64,000 nt of DNA from Ornithinibacillus caprae (GTDB lineage: Bacteria > Bacillota > Bacilli > Bacillales > Amphibacillaceae), in contig NZ_WOCA01000015.1 of the NCBI RefSeq assembly GCF_009728145.1, positions 1 to 64,000 of the forward strand. Reading direction: 5' to 3'. Below are positions 36,174-44,565 of the stretch, in pieces. Both the position numbers and the translations under genes were made by a program. Position 1 is the stretch's first letter; each line of letters opens with the position of its first letter. The notes under the pieces were generated by a model. That model did not search any database, was not told the DNA's origin, and saw only the letters and a program-made list of their open reading frames with translations.

Positions 36174-37109
36174 TTAACTAAAATAAGTACGAATTACTTT
36201 CTCATCATGATGAATTTGATCAATTAGTTCTTCAACACTATCAAACTTTTCTTCATCTCTAATAAACTTAAACCATTGTAATTGTAATTCTTCCCCATAT
36301 ATATCATTATTATAATCAAATATATTAACTTCTAATGATAGATCAACGCGATCTGCTGTAAAAGTAGGATTTATTCCTAGACTTGCCATTCCTTCATATG
36401 GGGTGTTTTTATATATTACTTTTACTGCATAAATACCTGGCTTAGGTAATAGTACATCTGAGTTAATTTCTATATTGGCTGTAGGAAAACCTATTTCCCT
36501 TCCCCGTTTAGCCCCCTCAATTACTTTACCTGAGATACTTAACGGTCGTCCCAATAGTTCTTGAACCTTCTCTACATTTCCTTGATCAAGAAGCTTTCTA
36601 ATCCTTGTCGAACTAATTTTTTCTCCTTCATTGATCACTTTATCTACAGTAGTATAAGTAAATAATCCTTTTGCATGGTCGCCAATAACATTCATATTTC
36701 CTTTTCCTTTATGACCATAAGAAAAATCAAATCCTGCTACTAAATGTTTAATATTTAGGCCAATAATAAAGTGGTCAATAAAATCTTCTGGAGATAACGA
36801 AGAAAGCTCTTTATTAAATGTAATTATATAAAGGCGATCTACATTCATTCTAGTAAGTACTTCTTTTTTTTCTCGCATAGGTGTAATGTACTTAACATGC
36901 TTTTTCTCTTTATTTAAGACAACAGATGGATGTGGATGAAACGTAATAACTGCGCTTTCCATCCCACTCTGTTTGGCTTCTTCAACAGCCGTTTGAATAA
37001 CACGCTGGTGACCTTTATGTATCCCATCAAAGAAACCGATTGCTGATACTGTTTCAGGTAGATCCTCGATTGACAAAGTATGAGGATATGTTAATTCAAT
37101 CGTTCTCAT
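36174..37109 (-). CDS. ribF: Bifunctional riboflavin kinase/FAD synthetase
   Basis: Makes FMN and then FAD from riboflavin; called RibC in B. subtilis. The 311-residue protein has an N-terminal adenylyltransferase domain with GFFDGIHKGHQ (25-35, HxGH at 31-34) and the ISSTRIR motif. A C-terminal flavokinase domain follows (about 180-305, GREIGFPTANIE). Both are complete. The ATG has a GGTGATG site. It follows truB by 25 nt and belongs to the long rimP-led unit. No FMN riboswitch is seen in front. Confidence 0.96.
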   Translation of the reverse strand: MRTIELTYPHTLSIEDLPETVSAIGFFDGIHKGHQRVIQTAVEEAKQSGMESAVITFHPHPSVVLNKEKKHVKYITPMREKKEVLTRMNVDRLYIITFNKELSSLSPEDFIDHFIIGLNIKHLVAGFDFSYGHKGKGNMNVIGDHAKGLFTYTTVDKVINEGEKISSTRIRKLLDQGNVEKVQELLGRPLSISGKVIEGAKRGREIGFPTANIEINSDVLLPKPGIYAVKVIYKNTPYEGMASLGINPTFTADRVDLSLEVNIFDYNNDIYGEELQLQWFKFIRDEEKFDSVEELIDQIHHDEKVIRTYFS

Positions 37110-37134
37110 TGTTCATCACCTACAACTTTCTCAT

Positions 37135-38028
37135 TCATGAAAAAACACGAACCGGTTTAATTTCATCAGGATTATTTGGGTGGACTTGATATATTGCTAA
37201 TAATTGTTTCCCATACATGATTACAAATGGTTTCGTGCTCCGAATAGTTTCAGGCTTCGCTAATTTTTGTCCGACTAGAACTTTTCGTTTCGTGCTTTCA
37301 TCAACTCGGAAACTCTCTAAATGGCTCAGCCCACTTACAATTGGTAATAATAACTCTGCTTGTTTTCCTTCATCAACTGCTTGTTCAATCTCATGAAAAT
37401 CTACGGTTTCATCTCTGGTAAATGATCCAGTTTCTATACGAACTAAATCAGACATATGTGCTGGGAACCCTAATTCTTTTCCAATATCAACACATAATGT
37501 ACGAATATATGTACCTTTGGAGCAAACGACTTCCATACTAATATATCTTGGATCGTTCTTCTCATTTGGTAAGCGCTTAATATCATATATAGTAACCGTT
37601 CTTTTTGGACGCTCTACATATTGATTAGCACGTGCATACTCATACAATTTCTTCCCGTTTACTTTAACCGCAGAATACATAGGTGGTATTTGCACAATAT
37701 CACCCTTAAAAGATTGTAACACGTTTTCAATATTCTGTTTAGATGGAATTTCCTTTACATCTACTTTTTCGATTATTTTACCATAACTATCTTCCGTTTC
37801 TGTTGCTGACCCAAGCATAATTTCCGCAATATAAACTTTTTTGGTTTCCGTAAGATAGGGAACAATTTTTGTAGCTTGGCCAATACATATTGGTAATACA
37901 CCTTCAACCTCAGGATCTAGAGTACCTGTATGTCCTACTTTTTTCGTTTTATATAGTTTTCGAATCTTCATGACACAATCATGAGAAGTCATTCCTCTTG
38001 GTTTCCATAGAGCTAATATTCCGTCCAA
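37135..38028 (-). CDS. truB: tRNA pseudouridine(55) synthase
   Basis: Converts U55 of the tRNA T-arm to pseudouridine. The 297-residue protein has the catalytic Asp38 in GHTGTLDPE, the Tyr-containing KLYEYAR segment, and the GTYIRTL motif. The start is TTG at 38028 with AAGGTG upstream, giving the family beginning MDGILALWKPRGMTSHD. A terminator-like hairpin lies between rbfA and truB, so some transcription may begin or be attenuated here. Confidence 0.95.
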   Translation of the reverse strand: MDGILALWKPRGMTSHDCVMKIRKLYKTKKVGHTGTLDPEVEGVLPICIGQATKIVPYLTETKKVYIAEIMLGSATETEDSYGKIIEKVDVKEIPSKQNIENVLQSFKGDIVQIPPMYSAVKVNGKKLYEYARANQYVERPKRTVTIYDIKRLPNEKNDPRYISMEVVCSKGTYIRTLCVDIGKELGFPAHMSDLVRIETGSFTRDETVDFHEIEQAVDEGKQAELLLPIVSGLSHLESFRVDESTKRKVLVGQKLAKPETIRSTKPFVIMYGKQLLAIYQVHPNNPDEIKPVRVFS

Positions 38029-38054
38029 TTGTCATTCACCTTCCTTTAGGTAAG

Positions 38055-38097
38055 GAAAAATCTGACCCATTTAGTAGTAATAATGAGCCAGATTTTA
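38055..38097 (-). terminator. Terminator between rbfA and truB
   Basis: Minus-strand stem AAAATCTG plus seven further pairs (two G-U), loop of about 10 nt, followed by TTTTTCC; 7 nt after the rbfA stop. Confidence 0.85.
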
Positions 38098-38103
38098 ATG
38101 GTT

Positions 38104-38445
38104 TTATTTGTTTAAATCACGTAGTATAGTTTCGATTCGATTTCCCTGTTCTAATGCTTCATCAAACTCAAATGTTAGTTCTGGCGTTTTTCGCAAGCGA
38201 ATACGATTTCCAATCTCAGAGCGTATAAATCCCTTTGCTTTCGCAAGACCCAATAATGTATCATGTTTCTTCTTTTCATCTCCAAGAACGGAAATATAGA
38301 TGGTAGCTTGTTGTAAATCTCCAGTCACTTCTACATCAGTAACAGTTACAAACCCAACACGTGGGTCTTTAATTTTACGAGTTAGTATTTCTCCTAATTC
38401 TTTTTTCATCTGTTCTGCTACACGATTTGCACGTAAATTGCTCAT
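38104..38445 (-). CDS. rbfA: 30S ribosome-binding factor A
   Basis: A KH-fold factor that assists maturation of the 16S rRNA 5' end. The 113-residue product ([17 protein letters not shown] onward, with [15 protein letters not shown]) has normal length. The start at 38445 has GAGGTG upstream. A 35-codon in-frame extension has no ribosome-binding site and no family match, so it was left out. It lies downstream of ylxP and infB, the usual order. Confidence 0.95.
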   Translation of the reverse strand: MSNLRANRVAEQMKKELGEILTRKIKDPRVGFVTVTDVEVTGDLQQATIYISVLGDEKKKHDTLLGLAKAKGFIRSEIGNRIRLRKTPELTFEFDEALEQGNRIETILRDLNK

Positions 38446-38562
38446 TTCTATCACCTCTTTATTAGGAAACTTGGCATACGCCAGCAACATAATGACGAAT
38501 GCGAAGCAAGATATTGGATTCTTCGTGCTGTTTATGATCCTACACTCCAATAAGAGATTTTT

Positions 38563-38841
38563 CTAAAGTCGCTCAACATTCGTTACTGTACGCTCAAGCT
38601 CTGAATACGTATCGATCACACGTAAAACCTCTTGCATAATCTGTTCTCCATGCTTTCTTTCATTTGAAATGGTAACGATCCCAAGTTTGGTTCGCTGCCA
38701 TAAATCATGATAATCCAGCTCTGTTACAGCAACATTGAACTCATGACGTAGTTTAGCCATAATTCGTTTAATAACAGATCGTTTTTGTTTTAAAGAATGA
38801 CCTTCATACATCATACATTCTACTTCTAGGTAGAAGATCAT
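38563..38841 (-). CDS. ylxP: YlxP, DUF503 protein
   Basis: A 92-residue DUF503 protein with a ferredoxin-like fold pattern ([15 protein letters not shown] and a C-terminal helix). In Bacillus it has been linked to ribosome assembly alongside RbfA; the exact role is uncertain. It overlaps the infB stop by 4 nt (ATGA), indicating coupling. Its conserved place between infB and rbfA supports a translation-related job. Confidence 0.9.
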   Translation of the reverse strand: MIFYLEVECMMYEGHSLKQKRSVIKRIMAKLRHEFNVAVTELDYHDLWQRTKLGIVTISNERKHGEQIMQEVLRVIDTYSELERTVTNVERL

Positions 38842-40991
38842 TTGCGTTCAATTTCCTCCATCACAAACGCTTCAATAATATCGCCTTCTTTAATATCATT
38901 GAAATTTTTAATGGTAATACCACATTCATAGTTCGTGGCAACTTCTTTTACGTCATCTTTAAAACGCTTAAGTGCATCTATTTCTCCTTCAAATTGGACT
39001 ACGCCGTTGCGAATAAGTCGAATACCAGCATCACGAGTGATTTTACCTTCCGTTACATAACTTCCAGCAATTGTTCCAATTCGTGATACTTTAAATGTTT
39101 CACGAACCTCTGCCTGACCAATAACTTTTTCTTCAAATTCAGGGTCAAGTAACCCTTTCATTGCAGCCTCTATTTCTTCAATTGCTTTATAAATTACACG
39201 GTGTAAACGTACATCGACATTTTCAGAATCTGCTGCTTTCTTAGCATTTGCATCTGGACGAACATTAAACCCAATAACAATTGCGTTGGAAGCAGAAGCT
39301 AGAATAATATCTGATTCCGTAATTGCTCCTACACCAGTATGGATAATTTTAATCTTAACGCCCTCTACTTCAATTTTTTGTAGGGAGGATGCTAATGCCT
39401 CAACAGAACCTTGAACGTCTGCTTTTAGAATAACATTAATTTCTTTCATTTCACCTTGTTTGATTTGCTCGAATAAATCATCTAGGCTTACTTTGGTTTG
39501 CTCTCCACGATTCTCTTGGATTTGTTTTTGTTGACGAGCTTCTCCTATTTGACGTGCTTTCTTTTCATCATCAAATACTAAGAATTGATCTCCAGCTTGA
39601 GGTACATCGTTAAGACCTGTAATTTCAACAGGAGTAGATGGTCCTGCTTCTTTTACACGTTGGCCTAAATCATTAACCATTGCACGCACACGTCCAAATG
39701 TATTACCGACTACAATGGAATCACCAACATGTAATGTACCGTTTTGTACTAATAATGTAGCTACAGATCCTCTACCTTTATCAAGCTCCGCTTCAATTAC
39801 TGTACCAAATGCATTTTTATTTGGATTAGCTTTTAACTCTTCAACCTCACTTACAAGAAGAATCATTTCAAGTAAATCATCAATACCTTGGTTTTGTAGT
39901 GCAGACAATTGGACAAAAATCGTTTCTCCGCCCCAGTCCTCTGGAATTAATTCATACTCCGTTAACTCCTGCATTACGCGATCAGGATTGGCACCTTCTT
40001 TATCAATCTTGTTTACAGCAACGATGATTGGAACTTCAGCAGCTTTGGCATGGTTAATTGCTTCCACTGTCTGTGGCATTACTCCATCATCTGCGGCTAC
40101 GACTAATATAGCAATATCAGTTACTTGAGCACCACGTGAACGCATACTAGTAAAAGCGGCGTGACCAGGTGTATCTAAGAATGTAATTTTTTTGCCTTCA
40201 TTCTCAATTTGATAAGCCCCAATATGCTGGGTAATTCCACCTGCCTCACCCTCTGTTACTTTAGTATGTCTAATTGCATCAAGTAACGTTGTTTTACCAT
40301 GGTCAACATGTCCCATGATGGTAACAACTGAAGGTCTTTCTTGAAGATTTGCTTCATCATCTTCTTCAACATACTTATCAAAATCTGTATCTTCCAATAC
40401 GATTTCTTTTTCTACTTCCACATCGAATTCTGAACAAATTAATTCAATTGCATCATCATCTAAATCTTGGTTTTTAGTAGCCATTACCCCTAAAAACATA
40501 AGCTTTTTAATGATTTCAGAAGCCTCTTTATTTAATTTCTCAGCTAATTCACTAACAGTTAGTGTACCAGAATATTTAATTTCTTTTGGAGTCTCTTTTA
40601 CTACAGGCTGTTGAGATTGATATGCCTGCTTGTTTCTATTACCTTTTTGTTTTTTATTTTTATCTTTATTTTGAGGCTTATTTTTTTGTCCTTGTTGGTG
40701 ATTACCCTTTTTATTGGGTTTTCCTTTATGATCTTTATTATGATTTGATCCTGACTGCACAGACTTTTTATTTTGGTTCGTGTTCTTATTTTCCTCTTTC
40801 TTAGAGCTATTCCCTTTTGATTCAGAACGTTTTGCAGTACCAAATTTACCATCTAACTTGGAAATAACATCATCAGAAATTGTTGACATATGATTCGATA
40901 CTTCCACATTTATTTCTTTTAAATAGTTTATAACATCTTTACTACTTGTGTTATTTTGTTTTGCATATTCATATACACGCATTTTACTCAT
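38838..40991 (-). CDS. infB: Translation initiation factor IF-2
   Basis: The GTPase that delivers initiator tRNA to the 30S subunit. The 717-residue protein has a small N-terminal IF2_N domain (1-50). A low-complexity Lys/Asn/Gln-rich linker follows (about 55-130), then a second IF2_N domain (about 140-190). The GTPase domain has G1 GHVDHGKT (227-234), DTPGHAAF and NKID motifs, and EF-Tu-like domains run to the C-terminus. The linker is the only unusual part. The ATG has GGGGGTG upstream. It is in the rimP-nusA-rnpM-ylxQ-infB unit. Confidence 0.97.
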   Translation of the reverse strand: MSKMRVYEYAKQNNTSSKDVINYLKEINVEVSNHMSTISDDVISKLDGKFGTAKRSESKGNSSKKEENKNTNQNKKSVQSGSNHNKDHKGKPNKKGNHQQGQKNKPQNKDKNKKQKGNRNKQAYQSQQPVVKETPKEIKYSGTLTVSELAEKLNKEASEIIKKLMFLGVMATKNQDLDDDAIELICSEFDVEVEKEIVLEDTDFDKYVEEDDEANLQERPSVVTIMGHVDHGKTTLLDAIRHTKVTEGEAGGITQHIGAYQIENEGKKITFLDTPGHAAFTSMRSRGAQVTDIAILVVAADDGVMPQTVEAINHAKAAEVPIIVAVNKIDKEGANPDRVMQELTEYELIPEDWGGETIFVQLSALQNQGIDDLLEMILLVSEVEELKANPNKNAFGTVIEAELDKGRGSVATLLVQNGTLHVGDSIVVGNTFGRVRAMVNDLGQRVKEAGPSTPVEITGLNDVPQAGDQFLVFDDEKKARQIGEARQQKQIQENRGEQTKVSLDDLFEQIKQGEMKEINVILKADVQGSVEALASSLQKIEVEGVKIKIIHTGVGAITESDIILASASNAIVIGFNVRPDANAKKAADSENVDVRLHRVIYKAIEEIEAAMKGLLDPEFEEKVIGQAEVRETFKVSRIGTIAGSYVTEGKITRDAGIRLIRNGVVQFEGEIDALKRFKDDVKEVATNYECGITIKNFNDIKEGDIIEAFVMEEIERK

Positions 40992-41011
40992 ACGTTCACC
41001 CCCGAATTTAT

Positions 41012-41311
41012 TTACCCGAGTAACGATTTAATCTTAGCTGCGAAGCCTTCATCTAAAATCGCAATTGCTACTCTCTGGGATTTTCCAATCGCATTTGACA
41101 ATGTATCCCGATCATCCACGATGACATAAGGTACATCATACGATTTGCACTTATTTGTTAACTTCTTATGTGTTTGAGGTCCAATATCTTTAGCTATCAG
41201 AACTAACTTAGCACGCTTTTTCTGTATATCTTTTACAATGGTCTCTTCGCCTAAGGAACATTTCCTAGCTCGATAAGCAAGCCCGACCATGTTTAGATAA
41301 TCATTTTTCAT
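41012..41311 (-). CDS. ylxQ: L7Ae-family RNA-binding protein YlxQ
   Basis: A 99-residue L7Ae/L30e-like protein ([32 protein letters not shown]) expected to bind kink-turn-type RNA. Its target in Bacillaceae is not settled. The ATG at 41311 has a GGTG site and overlaps the upstream rnpM end by 11 nt. It sits between rnpM and infB, the standard order, which links it to translation. Confidence 0.92.
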   Translation of the reverse strand: MKNDYLNMVGLAYRARKCSLGEETIVKDIQKKRAKLVLIAKDIGPQTHKKLTNKCKSYDVPYVIVDDRDTLSNAIGKSQRVAIAILDEGFAAKIKSLLG

Positions 41312-41582
41312 TCTTCTCACCAAGAACCAAATCGCTTAGCTCGTTATAAACTATCGGATCGATTTGTGCATTAAGTTGTCGTGCTAGTACTCCAGTTTTT
41401 TTTGCTTTTTCAATAACTTCTATATCCTTGGACACATACGCCCCACGGCCATTCTTCTTACCGGTTGGATCAACAAAGACTTCTCCTTCTTTGTTTCGAA
41501 CCACACGGATTAATTCTTTTTTGGGCTTCATTTCATTCGTGACAACACACTTACGCTCCGGAACTTTTCGTTTTTGGACCAT
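41301..41582 (-). CDS. rnpM: RnpM/YlxR RNA-binding protein
   Basis: A 93-residue YlxR (DUF448) protein. The family binds RNA, and the B. subtilis member, RnpM, has been reported to bind RNase P RNA and modulate its activity. Key features are RKCVVTNEMKPKKELIRVVR at the N-terminus and the conserved GRGAYVSK loop near residue 45. The ATG is preceded by a GAGGGGG-type site. It lies 13 nt downstream of nusA and overlaps ylxQ. Confidence 0.92.
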   Translation of the reverse strand: MVQKRKVPERKCVVTNEMKPKKELIRVVRNKEGEVFVDPTGKKNGRGAYVSKDIEVIEKAKKTGVLARQLNAQIDPIVYNELSDLVLGEKNEK

Positions 41583-41595
41583 TAAAATACCCCCT

Positions 41596-42702
41596 CTATT
41601 CGAATAAATCTTCTTCCACTTCTTCGATATCGGAATAAGTATTTTCTGTTTCAGTCAATAGCCCTTCTTCACGAGCTTCCGATTCACTTTTAATATCAAT
41701 TTTCCAGCCAGTTAACTTCGCAGCTAAGCGAGCATTTTGACCACGCTTTCCAATCGCAAGTGAAAGTTGATAATCTGGAACAATTACTGTTGTTGATTTT
41801 TCCTCTTCATTAACTAGTACATCAATAACCTTAGAAGGACTTAATGCATTAGATACGTATACAACTGGATCTTCTGACCATTCAACAATATCGATTTTCT
41901 CGCCTTTTAGCTCATTAACTATCGCTTGAACACGTTGTCCTTTTTGCCCAACACAAGAACCAACTGGATCAATTTCAGGATCTGGTGCATAAACAGATAT
42001 TTTGGAACGATCCCCAGCTTCTCTAGCCACTGATTTTATCTCTACGATACCATCATAAATTTCAGGCACTTCCATCTCAAACAATCTCTTTAGAAGTCCT
42101 GGATGGGATCTTGAAATGTAAATTTGTGGTCCTTTGTTTGTATTTTCAACTTTCGTTACAAATACTTTAATTCGATCGTGGATATGATATTCTTCTGTTG
42201 GCATTTGTTCAGCTTCAGCCAATTTCGCTTCTATTTTCCCTAAATTCACATATACAAAACGGCTATCTTTTCGTTGAATAATACCAGTCATTACATCTTC
42301 TTCTCGGTCAGCATATTCACCAAAAATAACTCCACGTTCTGCTTCTCTTACTCGTTGTGTAACAACTTGCTTTGCAGCTTGGGCAGCAATTCGTCCGAAA
42401 TCCTTTGGGGTCACTTCTACTTCAATAATATCCTCTAACTCATAATTAGGATCAATTTTTTTTGCTTCATCTAAGGATATCTCTTGCTGACTATCTTCTA
42501 CTTCGTCTACTACTGTTTTCCGAGAGAAAACACGCATTGTTCCAGCGCTTTCATCCAAATCAACACGAACATTTGTAGCAGATTTAAAGTTCTTTTTATA
42601 TGCTGAAATTAATGCTGCTTCCAAAGCTTCTAATAATATATCTTTGTCAATACCTTTTTCTTTTCCTAAATTCTCAATTGCGTCAAACAACTGACTGCTC
42701 AC
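41596..42702 (-). CDS. nusA: Transcription termination/antitermination protein NusA
   Basis: Binds RNA polymerase and affects pausing, termination and antitermination. The 368-residue protein has an N-terminal polymerase-binding domain (1-125), an S1 domain (about 135-200) and two KH domains (about 230-345, with GQKGQRVQAI and GKRGQNARLA). A short acidic tail completes it. It lacks the extra C-terminal repeats of enterobacterial NusA, as normal for Bacillota. The start is GTG at 42702 with AGGGGG upstream. It follows rimP by 15 nt. Confidence 0.97.
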   Translation of the reverse strand: MSSQLFDAIENLGKEKGIDKDILLEALEAALISAYKKNFKSATNVRVDLDESAGTMRVFSRKTVVDEVEDSQQEISLDEAKKIDPNYELEDIIEVEVTPKDFGRIAAQAAKQVVTQRVREAERGVIFGEYADREEDVMTGIIQRKDSRFVYVNLGKIEAKLAEAEQMPTEEYHIHDRIKVFVTKVENTNKGPQIYISRSHPGLLKRLFEMEVPEIYDGIVEIKSVAREAGDRSKISVYAPDPEIDPVGSCVGQKGQRVQAIVNELKGEKIDIVEWSEDPVVYVSNALSPSKVIDVLVNEEEKSTTVIVPDYQLSLAIGKRGQNARLAAKLTGWKIDIKSESEAREEGLLTETENTYSDIEEVEEDLFE

Positions 42703-42717
42703 TTTTCTTTTCCCCCT

Positions 42718-43188
42718 TTATAATGAAACTGCTAGCCTTGCTTTGGCAATTTTTCCAAATGGTATCTCCACTTGTTTTTTTTGTGTTTTCTTCTTGTATT
42801 CAATGGTTACCATATCATTACTAAATGATTGTAAAATACCTTGGTATTCTTTTTCTCCATCAATTGGTTCATATAATTTGATATAAACATTACTTCCCAC
42901 ATTACTAGCAAAATCTTCTTTTGTCTTAAGTGGTCGTTCAACACCTGGTGAAGATACTTCAAGAAAATAAGCTTCTTTTATTGGATCGACTTCATCGAGT
43001 TTTTCACTTAATTTTTCTGAAACCTCACCACATTCGGTAATATCAACGCCGCCTTCTTTATCAATATAAACTCTTAAAAACCAGTTTTTCCCTTCTTTTA
43101 CGTACTCTACATCTACTAACTCTAGATTTTTATCTTCTAAAATTGGTTTTACTAATTCTTCGGTTGTGTGTATAACTTGAGAACTCAC
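42718..43188 (-). CDS. rimP: Ribosome maturation factor RimP
   Basis: Needed for 30S subunit maturation. The 156-residue protein has the two RimP domains ([19 protein letters not shown], and [15 protein letters not shown] followed by an Sm-like C-terminal part). The start is GTG at 43188 with AAAGGAGG 7 nt upstream; the 17 residues further upstream have no site and no family similarity. It heads the rimP-nusA operon. Unlike B. subtilis, where polC is directly upstream, an RsbR-like gene and two terminators stand between. Confidence 0.95.
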   Translation of the reverse strand: MSSQVIHTTEELVKPILEDKNLELVDVEYVKEGKNWFLRVYIDKEGGVDITECGEVSEKLSEKLDEVDPIKEAYFLEVSSPGVERPLKTKEDFASNVGSNVYIKLYEPIDGEKEYQGILQSFSNDMVTIEYKKKTQKKQVEIPFGKIAKARLAVSL

Positions 43189-43287
43189 CTTTAATCCTCC
43201 TTTACTTCGATTATTCCTACTTCTTCTTATTATGGACAAACATAGCCATTTTCATTTCCATATGTATTGCTTAGCTTATATTCAATA

Positions 43288-43317
43288 TAAAACCCTTGCC
43301 TAAAAAAGTGGCAAGGG
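43288..43317 (-). terminator. Second terminator-like hairpin upstream of rimP
   Basis: Minus-strand stem CCCTTGCC...GGCAAGGG with a 9-nt loop, followed by TTTTATATT. It lies 26 nt beyond the preceding terminator and about 100 nt before rimP. Confidence 0.75.
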
Positions 43318-43342
43318 ATACGACAAAAGATGATTTTGGTAT

Positions 43343-43372
43343 GAAAGAAAGAGTGGGGAGTGCCCACTCTTT
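43343..43372 (-). terminator. Terminator after the RsbR-like gene
   Basis: Minus-strand stem GAGTGGG...CCCACTC with a 5-nt loop, flanked by A and T runs (TTTCTTTC). Confidence 0.88.
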
Positions 43373-43439
43373 TAAACGTTCATATCAACACGTTTTTACT
43401 ATATCATAAGAAGTAAAATTTCGCAACAAAATAAGCTTG

Positions 43440-44318
43440 TTACTTTTTCGCTTGCAAGTCAACCGTTATATTTCGCTCATCTGACGGAAAGCCAATATTC
43501 AAATAATCTCGTAACGCCTTCTGTAATGATCCTTTAGTATCAGCTTTAGATCCAAATGAGATGTCAAGTTTAACGATATCCCGAACAATCTCTGGTCGTA
43601 AACCAGTAATAACAGACTTTGTACCCATCATTGAAATTCCGTCTAGCAACTTAAGGAAAAGTTTAATGGATTCAGAATCCATTTCTGCTATTCCCGATAG
43701 ATCCATAATTAATGTTTGAATCCGTAATTTCCCAATTTCCATAAGTACTTTCTCTTCAATAATTTGTGAACGATATGTATCAATGGTTCCAATCAAAGGT
43801 AGAATGCAAACAGATGGTGTGATTGGAATAATTGGAACAGATAAATTATCTACTAACTTCCGCTGACTTTCAATTAGCTCATCCTTATATTTAGAATAAC
43901 TAATGAAAAAACCATTTAAGAACATATCAATGGAATCATTTATTTTACTTTCCATATCATAAAAATGTTCTCCAACATCAATATTTCCACTTAGTACATC
44001 ATATTCACGTAAAAACTTCCATAATGTTCTTCTAATTGCTTGGAGCCATTCTAGTTTGAATGCTAGTGTTAGAGAAAACTTCGCCCACAAAACACCTTCT
44101 TGTTTTGCGAAGTTAGTCACCTCTTCATAGTCTTCTTCCACGACTAGTAAAACCAATTTATGGGCATTATCTAGTAAATTGATATTTCCAATTAAATGTA
44201 TTTCATCAATTTTATCTCTTACGTTTACAGCTTCATTTAAAAGATTCTCCTCAAATACTCCTCTATTTATAATTAAAAATTCTCGAATATCCATCGTTTC
44301 ATTAAAATTAAGATTCAA
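43440..44318 (-). CDS. RsbR-like STAS-domain protein
   Basis: A 292-residue protein with a variable N-terminal half (about 1-165, non-haem-globin-like length) and a C-terminal STAS domain (about 170-280, LIMDLSGIAEMDSES, TGLRPEIVRDIV). This is the layout of RsbR-type stressosome proteins, which sense stress and release the SigB pathway. In RsbR proteins the second phosphorylation site follows the GIRPEIAQ motif; as I recall it is Thr, and here the position reads Asp. The first site region keeps Ser. The start is TTG at 44318 behind AAGGAAGTGA; an in-frame GTG three codons earlier overlaps that site. The gene stands alone between polC and rimP, with its own terminator. No rsbS/T/U genes are near. 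Confidence 0.8.
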   Translation of the reverse strand: MNLNFNETMDIREFLIINRGVFEENLLNEAVNVRDKIDEIHLIGNINLLDNAHKLVLLVVEEDYEEVTNFAKQEGVLWAKFSLTLAFKLEWLQAIRRTLWKFLREYDVLSGNIDVGEHFYDMESKINDSIDMFLNGFFISYSKYKDELIESQRKLVDNLSVPIIPITPSVCILPLIGTIDTYRSQIIEEKVLMEIGKLRIQTLIMDLSGIAEMDSESIKLFLKLLDGISMMGTKSVITGLRPEIVRDIVKLDISFGSKADTKGSLQKALRDYLNIGFPSDERNITVDLQAKK

Positions 44319-44373
44319 AATACTCACTTCCTTACTAATATTTCTAGATAAATGTGTCAATGTTATGAATTTT

Positions 44374-44402
44374 ATTATAGCATATTATAGTTTACCTATT
44401 AA
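44374..44402 (-). promoter_or_regulatory. Promoter candidate of the RsbR-like gene
   Basis: Minus-strand TTAATA (44397-44402) and TATAAT (44374-44379), 17 nt apart, just after the polC terminator stem. The -10 is a perfect match; the -35 is weak. Confidence 0.5.
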
Positions 44403-44403
44403 T

Positions 44404-44434
44404 ATAAAAAGCACTAACATCTCTGCTAGTGCTT
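44404..44434 (-). terminator. Terminator after polC
   Basis: Minus-strand perfect 8-bp stem AAGCACTA...TAGTGCTT followed by TTTATATT, about 130 nt after the polC stop. The 130 nt in between hold nothing recognisable. Confidence 0.85.
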
Positions 44435-44565
44435 GTATTTAAATGACTCTTTTTATCCTATAGGAAAGATCCCTATATCAGGTAAATTAAGAGTAAACCA
44501 TATAAGTTACTACGGAGTCTACGTTAATTATTCATCAAGATTTATTACTTTGAAAATCAATAAAC

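Noticed and set aside
38446-38550. 35-codon N-terminal extension of rbfA
   Set aside because: No ribosome-binding site at its start; a good GAGGTG site precedes the family-length start at 38445.
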